DNA of 64,000 nucleotides, from assembly GCA_000149265.1 (NCBI GenBank), contig CH002773.1, positions 211,947 to 275,946 on the forward strand. The letters run 5' to 3'. Source of the stretch: Ciona savignyi. Lineage: Eukaryota > Chordata > Ascidiacea > Phlebobranchia > Cionidae. The notes beneath the pieces are model-generated. The model saw only the letters and a program-made list of their open reading frames with translations. It had not been told where the DNA came from and searched no databases. The translations under genes were made by a program, and so were the position numbers. Shown here piece by piece: positions 12,381-25,378 of the stretch. The stretch's first letter is position 1. Each line of letters starts with the position of its first letter.

Positions 12381-12979
12381 TGTAAAGACCTAAATATCCT
12401 AAAAGAGTGAAAACATTTGTCGCTAGTTACAACACGTATTGCATAAGACATTTATAATAATCCAACCCGAATGAAAACTTTAGCCATTAATATTTGGTGT
12501 CTTTGTGAAAACTATGTAAATTGACATAATTAATGTAACACACCTGTCTATAGTTAAACTGTGCTAATCAATAAATAATAACGAGTTCTGATTATCCATG
12601 CTTAAAGAATATGAAACAAATATATATATTAACATAGCAAAAATAGTAACACAGTTGGGATAGAGTGGAGCAACATAAAACACATGGTATTTGTATCATT
12701 TAAGTAATTTGTGTAAAATAATTGTTTTTTAATTTTTCCAATACACAACCATGGATGTCATAAGTCCAACCACAGCTTGGTGGTGAACTGCTGTGAAAAG
12801 AAATTTAAATGAGAAATGGTGTTCACAGTGCAACAAAACGTTGGTTGCAAACTGGGTAGTTTTCCAAAATAAATTGGATGTGCAACCAGAAATCCCTCAT
12901 GTACGCCATAAAAAATCACATGATTAACTGGTTAATAATCAAAATTTAAGATAAAGATTCATCAACTTTATTATCAGCC
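12381..12979. other. spacer between ATG12 and COMMD3
   Basis: AT-rich sequence with no coding signal. It would contain the ATG12 3' UTR and the COMMD3 5' region. Confidence 0.5.
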
Positions 12980-13285
12980 TCAGCCCCACGCTTCAGTCTT
13001 TGCGTAGTGTAACACTAACTTCCCATCTCCACCGAAACATTCATACAACGATCCAATATCGCGGTCGGGTGACGGCGCAAATGCTTGGTTCACATATAGA
13101 AACAACGATTCAGAATCTTCGCATTTTAACAGTTTTCTTAAAAATGTAACGACCCATTCAACAGTCTTGGCAGAATCAACTTGCCATTTCTTTTTCTTCA
13201 AAATAGGAGCGTCGCCGGTGGGCCGAAGCAACACATCAACTTTTTTCGACTTGATTTCGTCCGGTTTCATTTCAAGGAGTTCCAT
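12980..13285 (-). CDS. ATG12: ATG12, ubiquitin-like autophagy conjugation protein
   Basis: A 101-aa single-exon protein matching the ubiquitin-like fold of ATG12. ATG12 is attached through its C-terminal glycine, by ATG7 and ATG10, to a lysine of ATG5. The ATG12-ATG5 product with ATG16L then acts as the E3-like enzyme for ATG8/LC3 lipidation in the cytosol. Visible hallmarks are KVDVLLRPTGDAPILKKKKW (start of the fold), NQAFAPSPDRDIGSLYECFG and the terminal LVLHYAKTEAWG ending exactly on Gly101. It is shorter than the 140-aa human protein because it lacks the poorly conserved N-terminal extension. The Met at 13,285 is the only plausible start. Confidence 0.95.
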   Translation of the reverse strand: MELLEMKPDEIKSKKVDVLLRPTGDAPILKKKKWQVDSAKTVEWVVTFLRKLLKCEDSESLFLYVNQAFAPSPDRDIGSLYECFGGDGKLVLHYAKTEAWG

Positions 13286-13339
13286 GGTTGCACATTGGTT
13301 TTTATTGCTTAAAATTTGCCAGGTTTTTACCCAACCTTA

Positions 13340-13545
13340 AAAACGGGCAACACTTAAAAGAGGGAAGGAGGGAAACTGCTCACTAAAATTATGGAAACTA
13401 ATTTAAACACTGCCCTAACCACTAATCTCAACCCCAGAACTAACCCTAACTCCAACCCCATGTTTAAAACTAACTATAATATCATAATTTTCATTTTATT
13501 GTGCATTTTCCTTCCTTCACGCTTTCCCTCCTTTTAGTTTGACCA
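13340..13545. repeat. probable small MITE with GT/AC-rich core
   Basis: Imperfect inverted ends (…aaaagagggaaggaggg… on the left; …ccctccttttag… on the right) enclose a core with 'cactaatctcaaccccagaa'. That core is also found, inverted, in the MULE MITEs at 1,048 and 34,438. The termini differ from those MITEs and no target duplication was identified, so the class is unknown. Confidence 0.4.
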
Positions 13546-15592
13546 TAAAAACAATGGTTTTCATATCACCATGATGAAACACTACAATGACATAAATAAA
13601 ATAAATGTAGACAGACTGACAACCAATATAGGATATTCATGTTTATTAACTAATACAAGGGAGGTTTAATTTGACATTACCAATCTGAATTTTGCTTAAT
13701 GCAGGTTAATACAGAATTATCTGTAACAAGTTTTCTTCAATAAACCAGAAAACCAAAAAAAGTTAATAATACGGTGTTTCCCCTTTTGTGGTATATCACT
13801 TCCAAGGTAGTGTACTTAAGTTACAACCATAATTAAGCGACACGTATATAGTATTATCTCTTTTTTAGTTTTTTTTTGTCCGCTGTCAAAATTATTTTTA
13901 GCGCAAAATAAGCTGATAGGAGTTTTTCAGGGATTTTAGCTATTATGTATAAAACTTGCGGGGTTAAGTATGAGGGAATAAATTCGCCATCGTCGAATAT
14001 TCCTAGATACCGCACTGACAAGTGTTGGCACTTATGTCGCATATTTTAACCGCTGTGGTGCTGCGGGGTCGATGCAAATTTATCTTTCAGGGGTAAAAAC
14101 ATGAATACCCAATTCAACTCACGATTACCCAATTCCACTGCTTTTTGGTCAACCATAAAAACGCAACTACTTTAGTGACCACTCTACGTATGTATCTATG
14201 GAATGTAAAAGAAAAAAAATTTTGACCAGGATAGAGAATATTCATATCCCCGTGAATGGGAAAACCATAATTTTGTTGTGTATAATTCAGACATTCCTTC
14301 AATTTAGAAGATAACCCGTCGGACGACAATATTCGCCCTAACCACGAAAGAAATACATTACCGTTCACACGATTTTGGAAAACCTGAAGCTTCTCTCCTC
14401 GATTCTTCTTTACAAGATCCAGGTTTAATTGATCCTGGATTTGCACAAAATATTTTGAAGTAAAAAACCTATGTCTCAATCTGTTTAATTCCTCTTGCTA
14501 TTGGCGGGATGCATTACACCCGGGCCCAGGCTTCCCCTTTCGACCTTAGGACCAACACGAACCACTGACCCCATCTTCCCAGGAGGCCCAAATAAATTCA
14601 TTTTGGGTGATAAATCAAGGGGAATTCCCCTGGCTTCTTTTGAGCATTTTTTAAAATATTTTTTTCATTTTTTTTTCTGTTTTTAATTTCATTGAAAATT
14701 TAAGTGATTTGTCGTTTCTGTCCTAAGATATCAAAACAAAACAAAGAAAAGCACAGCCGAAAGAACCCGAAAATACGGAATATATATTCTCATGTCTGTA
14801 ATATATATTCTCGCGCAACCACGTTTTTGTTTGAATTAAAATTTGTCATCCAATTTGATTGACACTAGTATGCATCTATTTTATACTTATGGTAATTATT
14901 GTGTATAATTAATTGTTTTATATTTTAGTTTGTAAATTAGGTTAATTTACATTCATTTATTTTCCATGTTCTTTTTATACATGTACAACATTTAAAATCT
15001 TAAGTAAATATTACTTTTCAATCCCGAAATATCGCTGTTAAAGAATAGTCGGCACCGAAAATGCTAGAAAGACGCAGTCAGGTTCATATACCTTGTTTTT
15101 ATTGCATTATCAGTATGTCAACAAGAATATTTTTTTTAAGTTTTGGATTTTAAGCTTGGATAGGTAGCTTGGAAATCCATTAGTTTGTGCCTTCTAAAGC
15201 AAACGATATTAAAATCGTATAACTTACCAAAAGAGTAATTAGGAAACCAAAGTACCCAATTGTTTCCGCATGCTAAGTTTAGCGTACAATTACAAAACCT
15301 ATTTTACCCATATTATCTCGAATAATTGCGGAATTATAATTTAACAAATCAGTGGTATGGTTAACGGCCACTATCAGAGCTAAAGGGCCGATAATATTAT
15401 AATAATCGACATTTCACTCCCCAGTTCATTCGAAATTTCCACGCTTCCATGACTTCGGACGAAAAGCGGAACCTTCATTTCGAAACCTGGTGTATTGTTT
15501 CAGGTCGATCAATTTCTTGTTGAAGCTGTGCCATCCTGGGGAAAGGTGGTGATTGCGATGGTGTAAGTCTTAATAGTTCTCTTTAGAATAAA
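13546..15592. other. intergenic with repeat pieces and an unassigned 121-aa open frame
   Basis: This 2-kb stretch lies between ATG12 and the NLR locus. A - strand frame at 14,114-14,479 has a protein-like part (LSWLGRILSSDGLSSKLKEC), but its centre runs through the dispersed repeat motif 'ccccgtgaatgggaaaac', also present near 15,980 and 29,460, so it is probably chance or TE-derived. Around 14,565-14,660 lies a fragment of the same satellite-like family as the array at 23.5-25.1 kb ('tcaaggggaattcccctgg'). Confidence 0.4.
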
Positions 15593-18500
15593 ATGGATTC
15601 GGAACCAGATGTAAAATGCCATGGTGCGTTGGACAGTTCAGAAACCTTCCCAAAACAGGTACTTTTGCTAAGTTTGATTAGAATTAACGTATGCAAAATA
15701 CATAAACAAAAATATTACTTGTTTAACCTAATTTCGAATACCAAAGTGCATCTTTGTATCATTATAACCCGAATGCATGATCATATGTGGCATGATGGTT
15801 TATTTGCCGTCCTATTACGGCTGGCTTTTTACATTTTTTAATGAAGTAGCTTAGATATAGGCCTATATATAAGGCACCTAACGGACGTTTTCTGAACCCA
15901 GTGGCTCCAAAAAGACGACGGTGGGCGCTAATAATCTCACGACTGCCCATATTAGACCTATAACACCTATTGCGTTTTCCCATTCACGGGGATAAAACAA
16001 ACATGAATATCCTATATATAACAAGCTAATCTACGTAATTATGGTTTACTCTAATACAGGGGTGTCCAACCTTTTTGGCCAAAGGGCCACAAGCAATTTA
16101 CGAATGATTGCGCGGGCCAGTTAGCATTGCTTGCAGTTCGTTTCCTATTTGCCATTTTGTATGTCACTGCAAAGTGCAAAAGATACAGTCAAACCTCGGG
16201 TATTAAACGAATCTGTTCTCGATTAAGTCGGTTATCGACTAAAAATCGAAATATTTACGTCTGAGACGTCGAACATTGTTTGGGATCACAACCGATCTAG
16301 CATATTACTGACTTACTGACTCTTGAAGCTTGAAGCACGATTGTGTGAAAAGGACGTGGACGTATTGAAAATGTGATGCGAAACAATGTTATTTGTGATG
16401 AAATGAAATTAACTTGAAAGAAAGCAAACAATAAATGCTAATTTTTTGGAATGTAAGTTTACCATAAATTTCGTAGCAATTAAGGAGATAATACTGGTCA
16501 TTCCGGAAAACTCGCGCGGGCCACTTACAACCTTTCCGAGGGCCACATGTGACCCGCGGCACACAGGTTGGACATCCCTGCTCTAAAATATACTCTATAT
16601 GCGCTACGTCATATTGGTATGATCGATTTTCGCGACGATATATATTCCAAATTTGCAAGGTCGTAGAATTGAGCTATCTAGCTTCAAACCTTAGCCTGGT
16701 AAAAACATGGATTTCTGTTTTGTAAATTTCAAAGCGATACAGTTTCGAATTGACACCCATTCAAATTCACCCAAGCGAATTATCGACCGTATCAGGTTGC
16801 ATATCAAACTGTCTTGGAAATGACACACTGTTGTCTAGAATAACTCAATTGTGTCTCGCAATATCTTTTTTGTTAAACAAATATTTATGCTTGTTTGTAC
16901 ACAGAGGTGTATTATGCGTCACAAATACCAATCCGCATTACTTAAGCGGCCTAAACCATGTAAACTAATCTTAGGGATCTAAATAGATTATTTAAAATGC
17001 CTTAATATCGAAAATATACACATTTCAAAAACGTAGGAAACTTAACTGTTGATAGAAGTCGTCTGAAATTTAGTTAAAACAATGTATAAATAAACCCCCA
17101 CCAACTTAATTTATAGAATCGTTACAAATTAACCTTGATCCAAATATACGAACTAAGAAAAATGAGAAATATGAGCAGAGCTGAAAAATGACGGTAGCAA
17201 GACACCATAGCTAACTAATCGGTTACTGTTATAAGGCTGTAACTAAATATCCACTATACATGCAATGATAGTAGTTAAGATACTAAAATGCGTTTTTCAT
17301 TATTAAAAATCGCTTTTATGACTTCACAGATGCATTATTGCAATACATCAACGTGTGTGGTCTTTGTTAAAACATAATTAAAATAATGGGCGTTTATTGA
17401 ATTACTGCAATGTTTTAGAACAGGGGTGGGCAACCTTTCTCGGCCTGGGTGCCAAAATCGGCTAAAATTAATGGAAAAATCCTTCCGCGTGCCAACTAAC
17501 AATTCGTGAGAACATATTTCTTTTTTATTCTTAAATGTGCCCGTTTTGAAAAAAATGATTTAAATTTACCAAAATAGTGAAAACACAATATAACAAAAAC
17601 AAAACATTCACAATAAACTTTCTCAAAAGGTTCAAGTTTTATTTCTAAGGAAATATCAGTTTGAATAGCTTTAAATACATCTCGTACATCAGTTTGAAGT
17701 TTCTTAGCTGATGGTCCTAACATTCGGTCGGAACAAACACACGAAATAACTTTTTACAGCAGCGGTTCTCAAACTTTTTTTTTTAATTCGCAAAGGTCCC
17801 TAGCATTTTTTTAAATGACTCACGGTCCCCTCAAAAAATAGGAAGAAAGTAAAACGAAAAATTTAGCAACGTTAAAATTCTAAAACAAAACATATTAACC
17901 CGGATGCACGGCTTAAGAAAAAACGAGACGCCTCTGATCTTGGCATTTTTTGAATGTTTACTCCTACTATAATAGGAGTTGTACTATTTTCTACTATAGT
18001 AGGAGTTCTGTATTATTGAATTGCACTAATGTGACATCAAATAGCTTCTTGTGATGTCATAAATGCCTATGTAGCCTGTAAGCTTTCATGACAAATTGGG
18101 TTTGTTAAGTTGATAGGAAGAAAAGTTGCGTAAAAACTTAATTTTACACAATTTTTTTTCTTCAGAAGCGTCGTTTAAATTTTTTGGAAGGTGCTTCGCG
18201 GTCCCCAAAAGACCGCGGACCCCAGTTTGAGAACCGCTGTTTTACAGTGATGACTTTTAATTTTTATCTTTACTGCAAAATAAGCAAACGCTGTACTATT
18301 ACTGATAGAGCAAACCTTAGGCAGGTGAAAAAGTGTGTTCAACGATGAATTTTTACTCTCATTAACGCAATTTGATAAACGTAACGATGAGCTTATGTGA
18401 AATAAGTTTACCGGTCTTTTTTACTTGCCGAAATATGCATTTATGACCTTTACCGATACCGAATGATCTTACCGGTACACGGTACATCATGTTTAGCCGT

Positions 18501-21500
18501 ATAACATTTTGTATCTCAAATTGCTAACAAAAGTAAATTAGGATGCTAAGGGTAACTGATATTAACTACATCTGGCTGTCTGTACAAACGTACAAATTTC
18601 TCTCACGTCCGATTCGTCTGTGGCAGCAGGTTGCGAAATTTGCAAGCGGATTGTTGTACTCTTTGGTGTTTGTTGAGTAACAATAACACGGTAATAAATA
18701 AACAAATGTTTACTTACCAACTTACGGTAATAAACATTTTATGCACGTGGCCAAAGCTCAAATAATACAACAACTTTTAAGTTATTATCTTTGAGAGAAA
18801 GGAATCTAATTTCCTTGAACTAATAGCGTGCCAGAAATACGAGCTCGCGTGCCAAGTTGGGCACGCGTGCCAGGGGTTGCCCATGCCTGTTTTAGAACAA
18901 CTACCCTTAATAAAATAGGATATTTATAAATTATGTTTATACCCGTGTATGGGAAAACACAGGGGGCGTAATCACATGGGTAATCGTCCGATTACTTTGC
19001 ACCCACCGTCGAATGACCGGTTATATTGCAGTGTGTGAGTGTGATTAAGACGTTGCTTTAATTTGGTAACTCATTAATCAACTGGCTATAGAAAATGTTC
19101 GCTTTGAGCCATTCCCGACCAGTTCTAAGTTGGCAACCCTTCTGGTAAATGACGCTCCAAGCTAACCATTAAACTGAACAAATGGCTTCTCTTCTTCGCA
19201 AGCTAATCTTGACTTCGGTAATAAGCACGAATCACCAATAAACACAGATTATATGTCAGAATTGAAAATTTATAGTTTTTATTCTTAACCTATTTTCAAC
19301 GACTAATTGAAGTTTATTTTGGATAACTGCCGATAGTATTATTTTACAATCAGCCTAATTTTGCAAATATGTTATGAAATCACAGTTTGTCCTAGCCTTT
19401 ATTAAGACATGTTTTATGTAGGTGATTGACAGTGATGAAAATGTATTTGTGGAAATAGCCAGAGACTTAAATCATATTGACAGAACATTCAGTGAATCAA
19501 TTCGTCCATTGATTGGGAGAATTGAGAACAGGTTAGTAGACGGTATAGATTTTATAGAACATGTGAGCAATTAATTTTAAAGTTGCCTCTTTAGTCTGTA
19601 TGATAATATGCCGCCTAAACAAGACATGTCACAGACAAAGGGAATTTATTTCACGGCAAGAAAGTCGCAGACTAACGGTAAGTGAAGTGATAATTAAACG
19701 TACGAGATATATAGCAAAAACTATATTGTTTGAACTTAATTAAATTTGTTTGCAAATTATTGTTTTTTTTCGTTTGGGTTTGGCTGCCGCGTCCGCTATA
19801 TTTATTAAATTATATCATTTTTTTAAATGATGTGTTCAAACGACTGTTCGTTTTAACGTATTTTCCTGTTCCTGTGCAGTGATTTAATTCCTTTCCATTT
19901 TGTAATACTGGGGCAAAAAATATATAAACTAAACTATGCATTAATAAGCAAAGTAATATCTAGGTACATCATCACTTTATATCTTTGATTGAACAGTTGA
20001 AAATAGCTATGTGATATCCCGTGAACTGACCAACGACAGAGAATTAACATTATCATCAGATCCGGAATTATCAGATACCTCGCACCCACCGTGGGGTTAC
20101 CGGAGGTTTTTCAGTGTGTTATTGCGGTTTTCATCGGTTCCTTGAGTTTAAACTCAGTGGGTTCGAGCAATGTTCGCTTAGGAGTAATTGACGTTAATGG
20201 TAATAGGGGATTTAAATTGTCCGAGGTAAGGTTAATCCATGCAGTTGTTTTAAGAACTCGAATTCTACATATAGGATCTCGATGAAATTTCTATAACCGA
20301 TGCGGACTCTTTGTGGGATGGCATTTCTAGAATAGAAGAGGTATGTTCTAAGATATTTTATATCTGGCATATGTTACTGTATATATTGTTTGTTTTACAG
20401 TGGCTGTGTCTTCTGACTACCGCAATGGAAAATCTGAAGCAACTTTATCAGCCGGTGAGTCAATGGGTTAAATAAAATAATAAGAAAATTTAAACATTTT
20501 TTGTTTCAGGACGAATCAACAACGGTTCATTCAACAGATTACACAGGTGTTATTCCATTTTTTTGTCAAACTTGCAGAATTATATATCGAATGAAACTTC
20601 GTGCGTCATAATTTGAAGTGAGATGTAAATTCACAGAAATAAACTGGCTTAAGACATGCAAAAGTAATATCGCTCCCGAATAATTGTTTGGTGGATTTGT
20701 GCGACGTCAGAACAATCAAAGCAATTTTATTCGTTTTTTTTCCATGAACTTTACCGTGGGGGTAAAATTGTCAAATGTTATCATTTATAACTCTATCATG
20801 TTAAAGGGGAACTAAAGTCGATTGTAAGAATATCTTAATAAATGGAAAAAAAGACGCTGATTTCAAAAATCAAATCAGTTTCTTCCAATATTTTTTTGTT
20901 AAAAAGTTATGAGCAGATATGTATTTCATTTTATGTTAGGGGATTTCCCATATTACGTCATTGACGTTGTTGAGATTTCGTGCCTATATACGTTGTATAC
21001 AATCATGTGCCAGTTTCGAGGTAAATTAGTAACAGAAGCGCCTGCAGGAGCGTGATATTTTCGTTTTTTTATGAAGACTTAGCATAACACTTGTCATATA
21101 GCCTAACTGAACCAATGTACGCGCGTGACAGCTTACCTTAAGCGGTCATTCAAAGGCCTTGCATTCGGTCCTGGACCTAAGCTGAATGCTGAGGTATACA
21201 GGATCAATCGTATTTAAATGACTTTAGAACAATGGCAAGGTCTTAGCAATTTATATCATAAATCATAAAAGTGAAGACAGAACAAAAAAACTAGAACAGG
21301 AGGCAGTAAACTGTAACTGTCAGCAATTTATAGAAATAAACCAGCCATCAATCAAAGATCAGACTATGCGGTGGGAACAGCATATTTCTTTTATAATTGT
21401 TGCTTTTCAATATATAGCCATAATCTGTAACGTAGACTAGCAATGATATTATAAACCCTTAGGCTACAAACTAAGAAATTTGGTATACATATACATAGGA

Positions 21501-23439
21501 GTTTTAACAAATTTCTTTTGTTTTATTGATTTCTAGAGTAAATTTAAGTTAATGTTGTAACACTAAAATGGATGACAGTTTTCAGCATTCTGGCATGGAT
21601 GAAAGAAGTTTTATTGTACACAATAAAACAACACAAATTCAAAGTTGTAACAGGCAGTGTAAATAGACAATCAATTTAACGACTTCAATAGCATTGAAAT
21701 CATCACTGTTGGATGATCGCTTCGCTTGACTTTGATGATGGAGACTGTGATGATGGTACATATTCACTTATTTTGCTCACATTTAACTCAGTATGAGAGC
21801 TACTCCCAGCTGAAGATGCAATTTCATCACTAAATGACACCAGAGATCCTGTGGTACTTATTTCTACAGAACTGATTTCTTCCATTTTAGATTCTTCAGC
21901 TTCCTACAAATTGTTGGAACTGCATTTTTCACCAAGCAGTTTGTTTTCATCATCTTGGCCACTCCATTGGAGTCAAATTAAATTTTACTATGATAATCCT
22001 TGTCACAAAAATGTGCTCTACACACTGCGGTTCTTTTTCCAGGTAGTTTAGAACGCTTGCATTGTTGTATCCATTGCTTCATCTGTTTTTTGTCGCCGTG
22101 AGGAAATCGATGGAAGTGCACAGGTGGATTGGAATTTTGTGTGCATTAATAGAAATTTGTACATCCCGGAGCATAACAATATGCTCTAATCACTCTTCTT
22201 TCCTTCTCAATGGCTTCCTTTACTTTGTAAACTTTAGGCATTTTACAACATCTAATAAAAAGAACTGAATTGGAAAAGTGGTATATTATTATTTATTAAC
22301 TGATTTGGGTAGTTAAGTATAGGTTTGTTATATATATTCTTCACTTACATATCTAAGTGCTTGTTGTGTACTTATTGTCGGACTACACATCGGCTATTGT
22401 GGATTAACTGGTTTATGCAATAAGTGGTATTCTTAACCAGTAGGCTACTGCACAGTTTCAATTACAGCAGACATTAAATGCACCATATACACAACAGCAG
22501 ACATTAAATGCACCACATACACAGCAGCAAAACATTATACAAACAGCCAAGGTAAACCATGAAAGAAATAGGCTGTTCCCATCGCATAGTCTAGCCTTTG
22601 CTTGATGGCTGGTTTATTTCTATAAATTGCTGGCAGTTACAGTTTAATGTATTCTGTTCTAGTTATTTTTGTTCTGCCTTCACTTTATGATATAAATTGC
22701 TAAGACTTATTATTCTAAAGTCATTTAAATACGAGAAATGTATACCTCAGCATTCTGCTTAGGTCCAGGACCGTGCAGGCCTGAATGACCGGTTAAGGTA
22801 AGCTGTCAAGTGCGTACATTGGTTCAGTTAGGCTATATGACAAGTGTTATGCTAAGCCTCCATAAAAAAACGAAAATACAACGCTCCTGCAGGCGCTTCT
22901 GTTACTAATTCACCTCTAAACTGGCACATGATTGTATACAACGCATATAGGCACGAAATCTCAACAACGTCAATGACGTAATACGGGAAATCCCCTAACA
23001 TAAAATGAAATGCATATCTGCTCATAACTTTTTAACAAAAAAATATTGGAAGAAACTGATTTGATTTTTGAAATCAGCGGTATTTTTTTCACATTTATTA
23101 AGATAATTCCTAAAATTGACTTCAGGTTCCCCTTATAACTTGTGAAATTCGGGTCAAGCAATTAACTATTGATCTTAAAGTTGAAATAATTGTCTCTTTA
23201 ACGAGTGTCGGTAACCACATGTGTGAAACAATCGTGTTTTATTACGATTCGCAATCCTTCTTTATTTTTTTAAGTCACGTGATAGTGATCAATTGTATTA
23301 TTCACAAAAAAACTTTATCGTATTATTCACAAAATCGTATTATTCACAAAAACTTTATGTCCAGAACCAAAGGAGCCTGTTAATCCAGATGAGAACACAT
23401 CTACCGACACAACCGGACGTATGGAGTCTATGCATGCTG
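15593..23439 (+). CDS. candidate upstream coding exons of the NLR locus (alternative long N-terminus)
   Basis: Nine short exons with GT-AG borders stay in one continuous frame: 15593-15658, 19422-19531, 19595-19677, 19997-20095, 20182-20225, 20275-20340, 20401-20454, 20510-20546, 23365-23439. Together they code 211 residues plus one base. The last exon ends in phase 1, exactly what the NACHT exon at 25,972 needs, giving …MHA-VLNLQQQ. The protein begins MDSEPDVKCHG and is acidic. It contains VFVEIARDLNHIDRTFSESI and a helical segment WLCLLTTAMENLKQLYQ. I recognise no CARD, pyrin or death domain. The junction between exons 4 and 5 (20,096-20,181) is the weakest, because that intron consists of a dispersed repeat. 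It could instead be a separate gene; transcripts would decide. Confidence 0.5.
16057..16580. mobile_element. hAT-type MITE, 524 bp
   Basis: The ends are inverted repeats CAGGGGTGTCCAACCT… / …AGGTTGGACATCCCTG, flanked by near-identical 8-bp duplications (ctctaata at 16,049-16,056; ctctaaaa at 16,581-16,588). That is the hAT signature. The inside is non-coding ('gggccac' motifs at both ends). It lies in the first intron of the candidate long NLR transcript. Confidence 0.85.
17421..18889. mobile_element. hAT element, 1.47 kb, non-autonomous
   Basis: It starts CAGGGGTGGGCAACC and ends GGTTGCCCATGCCTG, with perfect 8-bp target duplications TTTTAGAA (17,413-17,420 and 18,890-18,897). No transposase is recognisable inside. 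A 75-aa - strand frame (17,496-17,723) near the left end has no known domain. It is interrupted by a second hAT MITE at 17,760-18,239, so it is the older insertion. Confidence 0.88.
17760..18239. mobile_element. hAT MITE nested in another hAT element, 480 bp
   Basis: The ends are CAGCGGTTCTCAAACTTTTT… / …AGTTTGAGAACCGCTG, with perfect 8-bp duplications TTTTACAG (17,752-17,759 and 18,240-18,247). It is non-coding and includes a short 'ctactatagtaggagtt' palindrome near 17,970-18,010. The intact duplication inside the 17,421-18,889 element fixes the order of insertion. Confidence 0.9.
20805..23133 (-). mobile_element. Kolobok-like TTAA transposon, copy 1 (2.3 kb, damaged)
   Basis: It begins AGGGGAACTAAAGTCG after TTAA (20,801-20,804) and closes with the complement at 23,133, where the TTAA is altered to TATAA. 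The same terminal sequence and internal parts occur in copy 2 at 42,287-44,631. TTAA targets with AGGRR termini and a THAP gene are known features of the Kolobok superfamily (for example frog T2 MITEs). On the - strand, from about 22,240 down to 21,703, it holds a THAP-protein gene with several in-frame stops; an uninterrupted 60-aa serine-rich tail remains at 21,703-21,885. On the + strand, from 21,570, it has the start of the small partner gene (MDDSFQHSGMDERSF…), which ends after 32 codons because the cysteine domain has been lost. It sits in an intron of the NLR locus. Confidence 0.85.
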
Positions 23440-23449
23440 GTGTACGTTT

Positions 23450-25160
23450 ACTAATTATGGGTCCCATTTGGAAAAATGGGACACATATTGTTTTTGTCCG
23501 TTTTTTTTCTTTTTTTTTCGTCAAAGGTATGACTGGCATGGCATGGCGCCCCGACATCTACCAGAAGGAATAATGGAATCGTAATGAAACTTAGCCATTC
23601 GTTAGACAACATGGTCTAGATATGCAGAAATCAAAATTTTGGGTAATAAATCAAGGGGAATTTCCCTGGGAGGTTAAAAACCAAAACAGAATATTTTATG
23701 AAAAATTTAGCTTTTTGTGGCATTGCGCTTGAACGGCTGCTCCAATTTAAATTATATTTGGTGAAAAGTAAGTGTATTACTCACTGAATTAACAGTTGGA
23801 AGAAATAACAAATTTATCTGGGAAAATGCCCTAAAAAATTCGATTTTGTACTGAAATCATGATTGTGACAGGCATGCCATGTCGCCCCGACATCTACCAG
23901 AAGGAGTAATGGAATCGCAATGATAATATTGGACATTTTTTAGACAACATGGTTTGGATATGTAGAAACCAAAATTTTGGGTGATAAATCCAGGGGAATT
24001 CCCCGGGAACGTTAAAAATCAAAACGCTATTTTTTTCTAAAAACATAGCCTTTTTTGGGCAAAGCGCTTGAACGGAAGTTACAATTTGAATCAGATTTCG
24101 TGGAATGTAAGTGCATTAAGTCACTAATTTAACACTTAAAAAAAATTACCTAGGGAAAAACCCAAAAAATTAGGATATGTTCTAAAATCATGATCGTGAC
24201 AAGCATGCCATGTCGCCCCGACATCTATCAGAAAGAGTAAGGGAATCGCAATGAAAATTTGACATGTTTTAGACAACATGGTCTAGATATACAAAAACCA
24301 AAATTGTGGGTGACAAATCGGGAGGAATTCCCCGGGAACGTTAAAAATCAAAACGCTATTTTTTTCTAAAAACATAGCCTTATTTGGGCATAGCGCTTGA
24401 ACCGAAGTTACAATTTGAATCAGATTTGGTGGAATGTTATTGCTTTAGTCACTAATTTAACACTCAAAAGAAATTAAAAAATTACCTAGGGAAATCCCCT
24501 AAAAATAGGATTTTGTTCTCAAATCATGATTGTGACAAGCATGCCAATTCGCCCCGACATCTATCAAAAGGAGTAATGGAATCGCAATAAAAATTTGACA
24601 TTTGTAAGAGAACATGGGCTAGATATGCAGAAACCAAAATTTTGAGTAATGAATCAAGGGGAATTCCCCTGATGCGTTAAAAACCAAAAGGTTTTTTTTC
24701 TAATAAATTAGCTTTTGGGGGCATAGCGCTGGAACGGCTGCTCTAATTTTGATCATATTTGGTAAAATGTAAGACCATTGAACACTTTGTGCCAATTAAA
24801 AGTAAAAAAAAAACATTTACTCGGGGTAATTCCTTTAAAAACGAAGATATGTTCCTGAATTTTGATTGTGACAGGCATGCCATATCGCACTGACATCTCC
24901 AACAAGAAGTCGACAAATCAGATTAAAACATTAGGAATAGTTACATAACATGACCCACATATGTAAAAATAGAAACTTATCCACTAAACCTAGGAGAATT
25001 CCCAGAAACTATAAAAAAAACTAAATCGGGCTGTTTTGGGGATTTAGTTTCATTTCACTGCAGCGCTTGAAAAGAAGGTTTAAATTTAAAACATATGTGG
25101 TGAAATGTTCGTAAATTTAGGACATTTATTCTTTTTTTAACTACACATGGAAAAGAAGTT
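23450..25160. repeat. tandem array, about five units of 331-336 bp
   Basis: The landmark 'ccccgacatct' recurs near 23,549, 23,885, 24,216, 24,552 and (altered) 24,888. Each unit also contains 'gacaacatgg', 'tcaaggggaattcccctgg'-like and 'gcgcttgaacgg' blocks at the same offsets. The array is bounded by 'gggtcccattt' at 23,460 and 'atgggaccca' at 25,170, which look like inverted ends, so it may be a transposon with an amplified interior. Fragments lie at 14,565-14,660, 53,250-53,280 and 56,935-57,115. There is no coding content. It fills the intron before the short NLR first exon. Confidence 0.85.
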
Positions 25161-25378
25161 TGGCTGGATAACTATGGGACCCATGCGTTTATGCTTGCAG
25201 AAACAAACTACGTACTCAGTGTATAAAATACAAATTGTGGTTAGGGACCCTGTAGCATGAATATATGACATACGACATGTGTTTTACAAATAGTGGTGGT
25301 TAAACACGTGGTTGGCACTCTCTAGTTATTTTGAAGTTCACGACTGTCCGTAGAAAAGTTACCAAAGTTTCATTCTAG

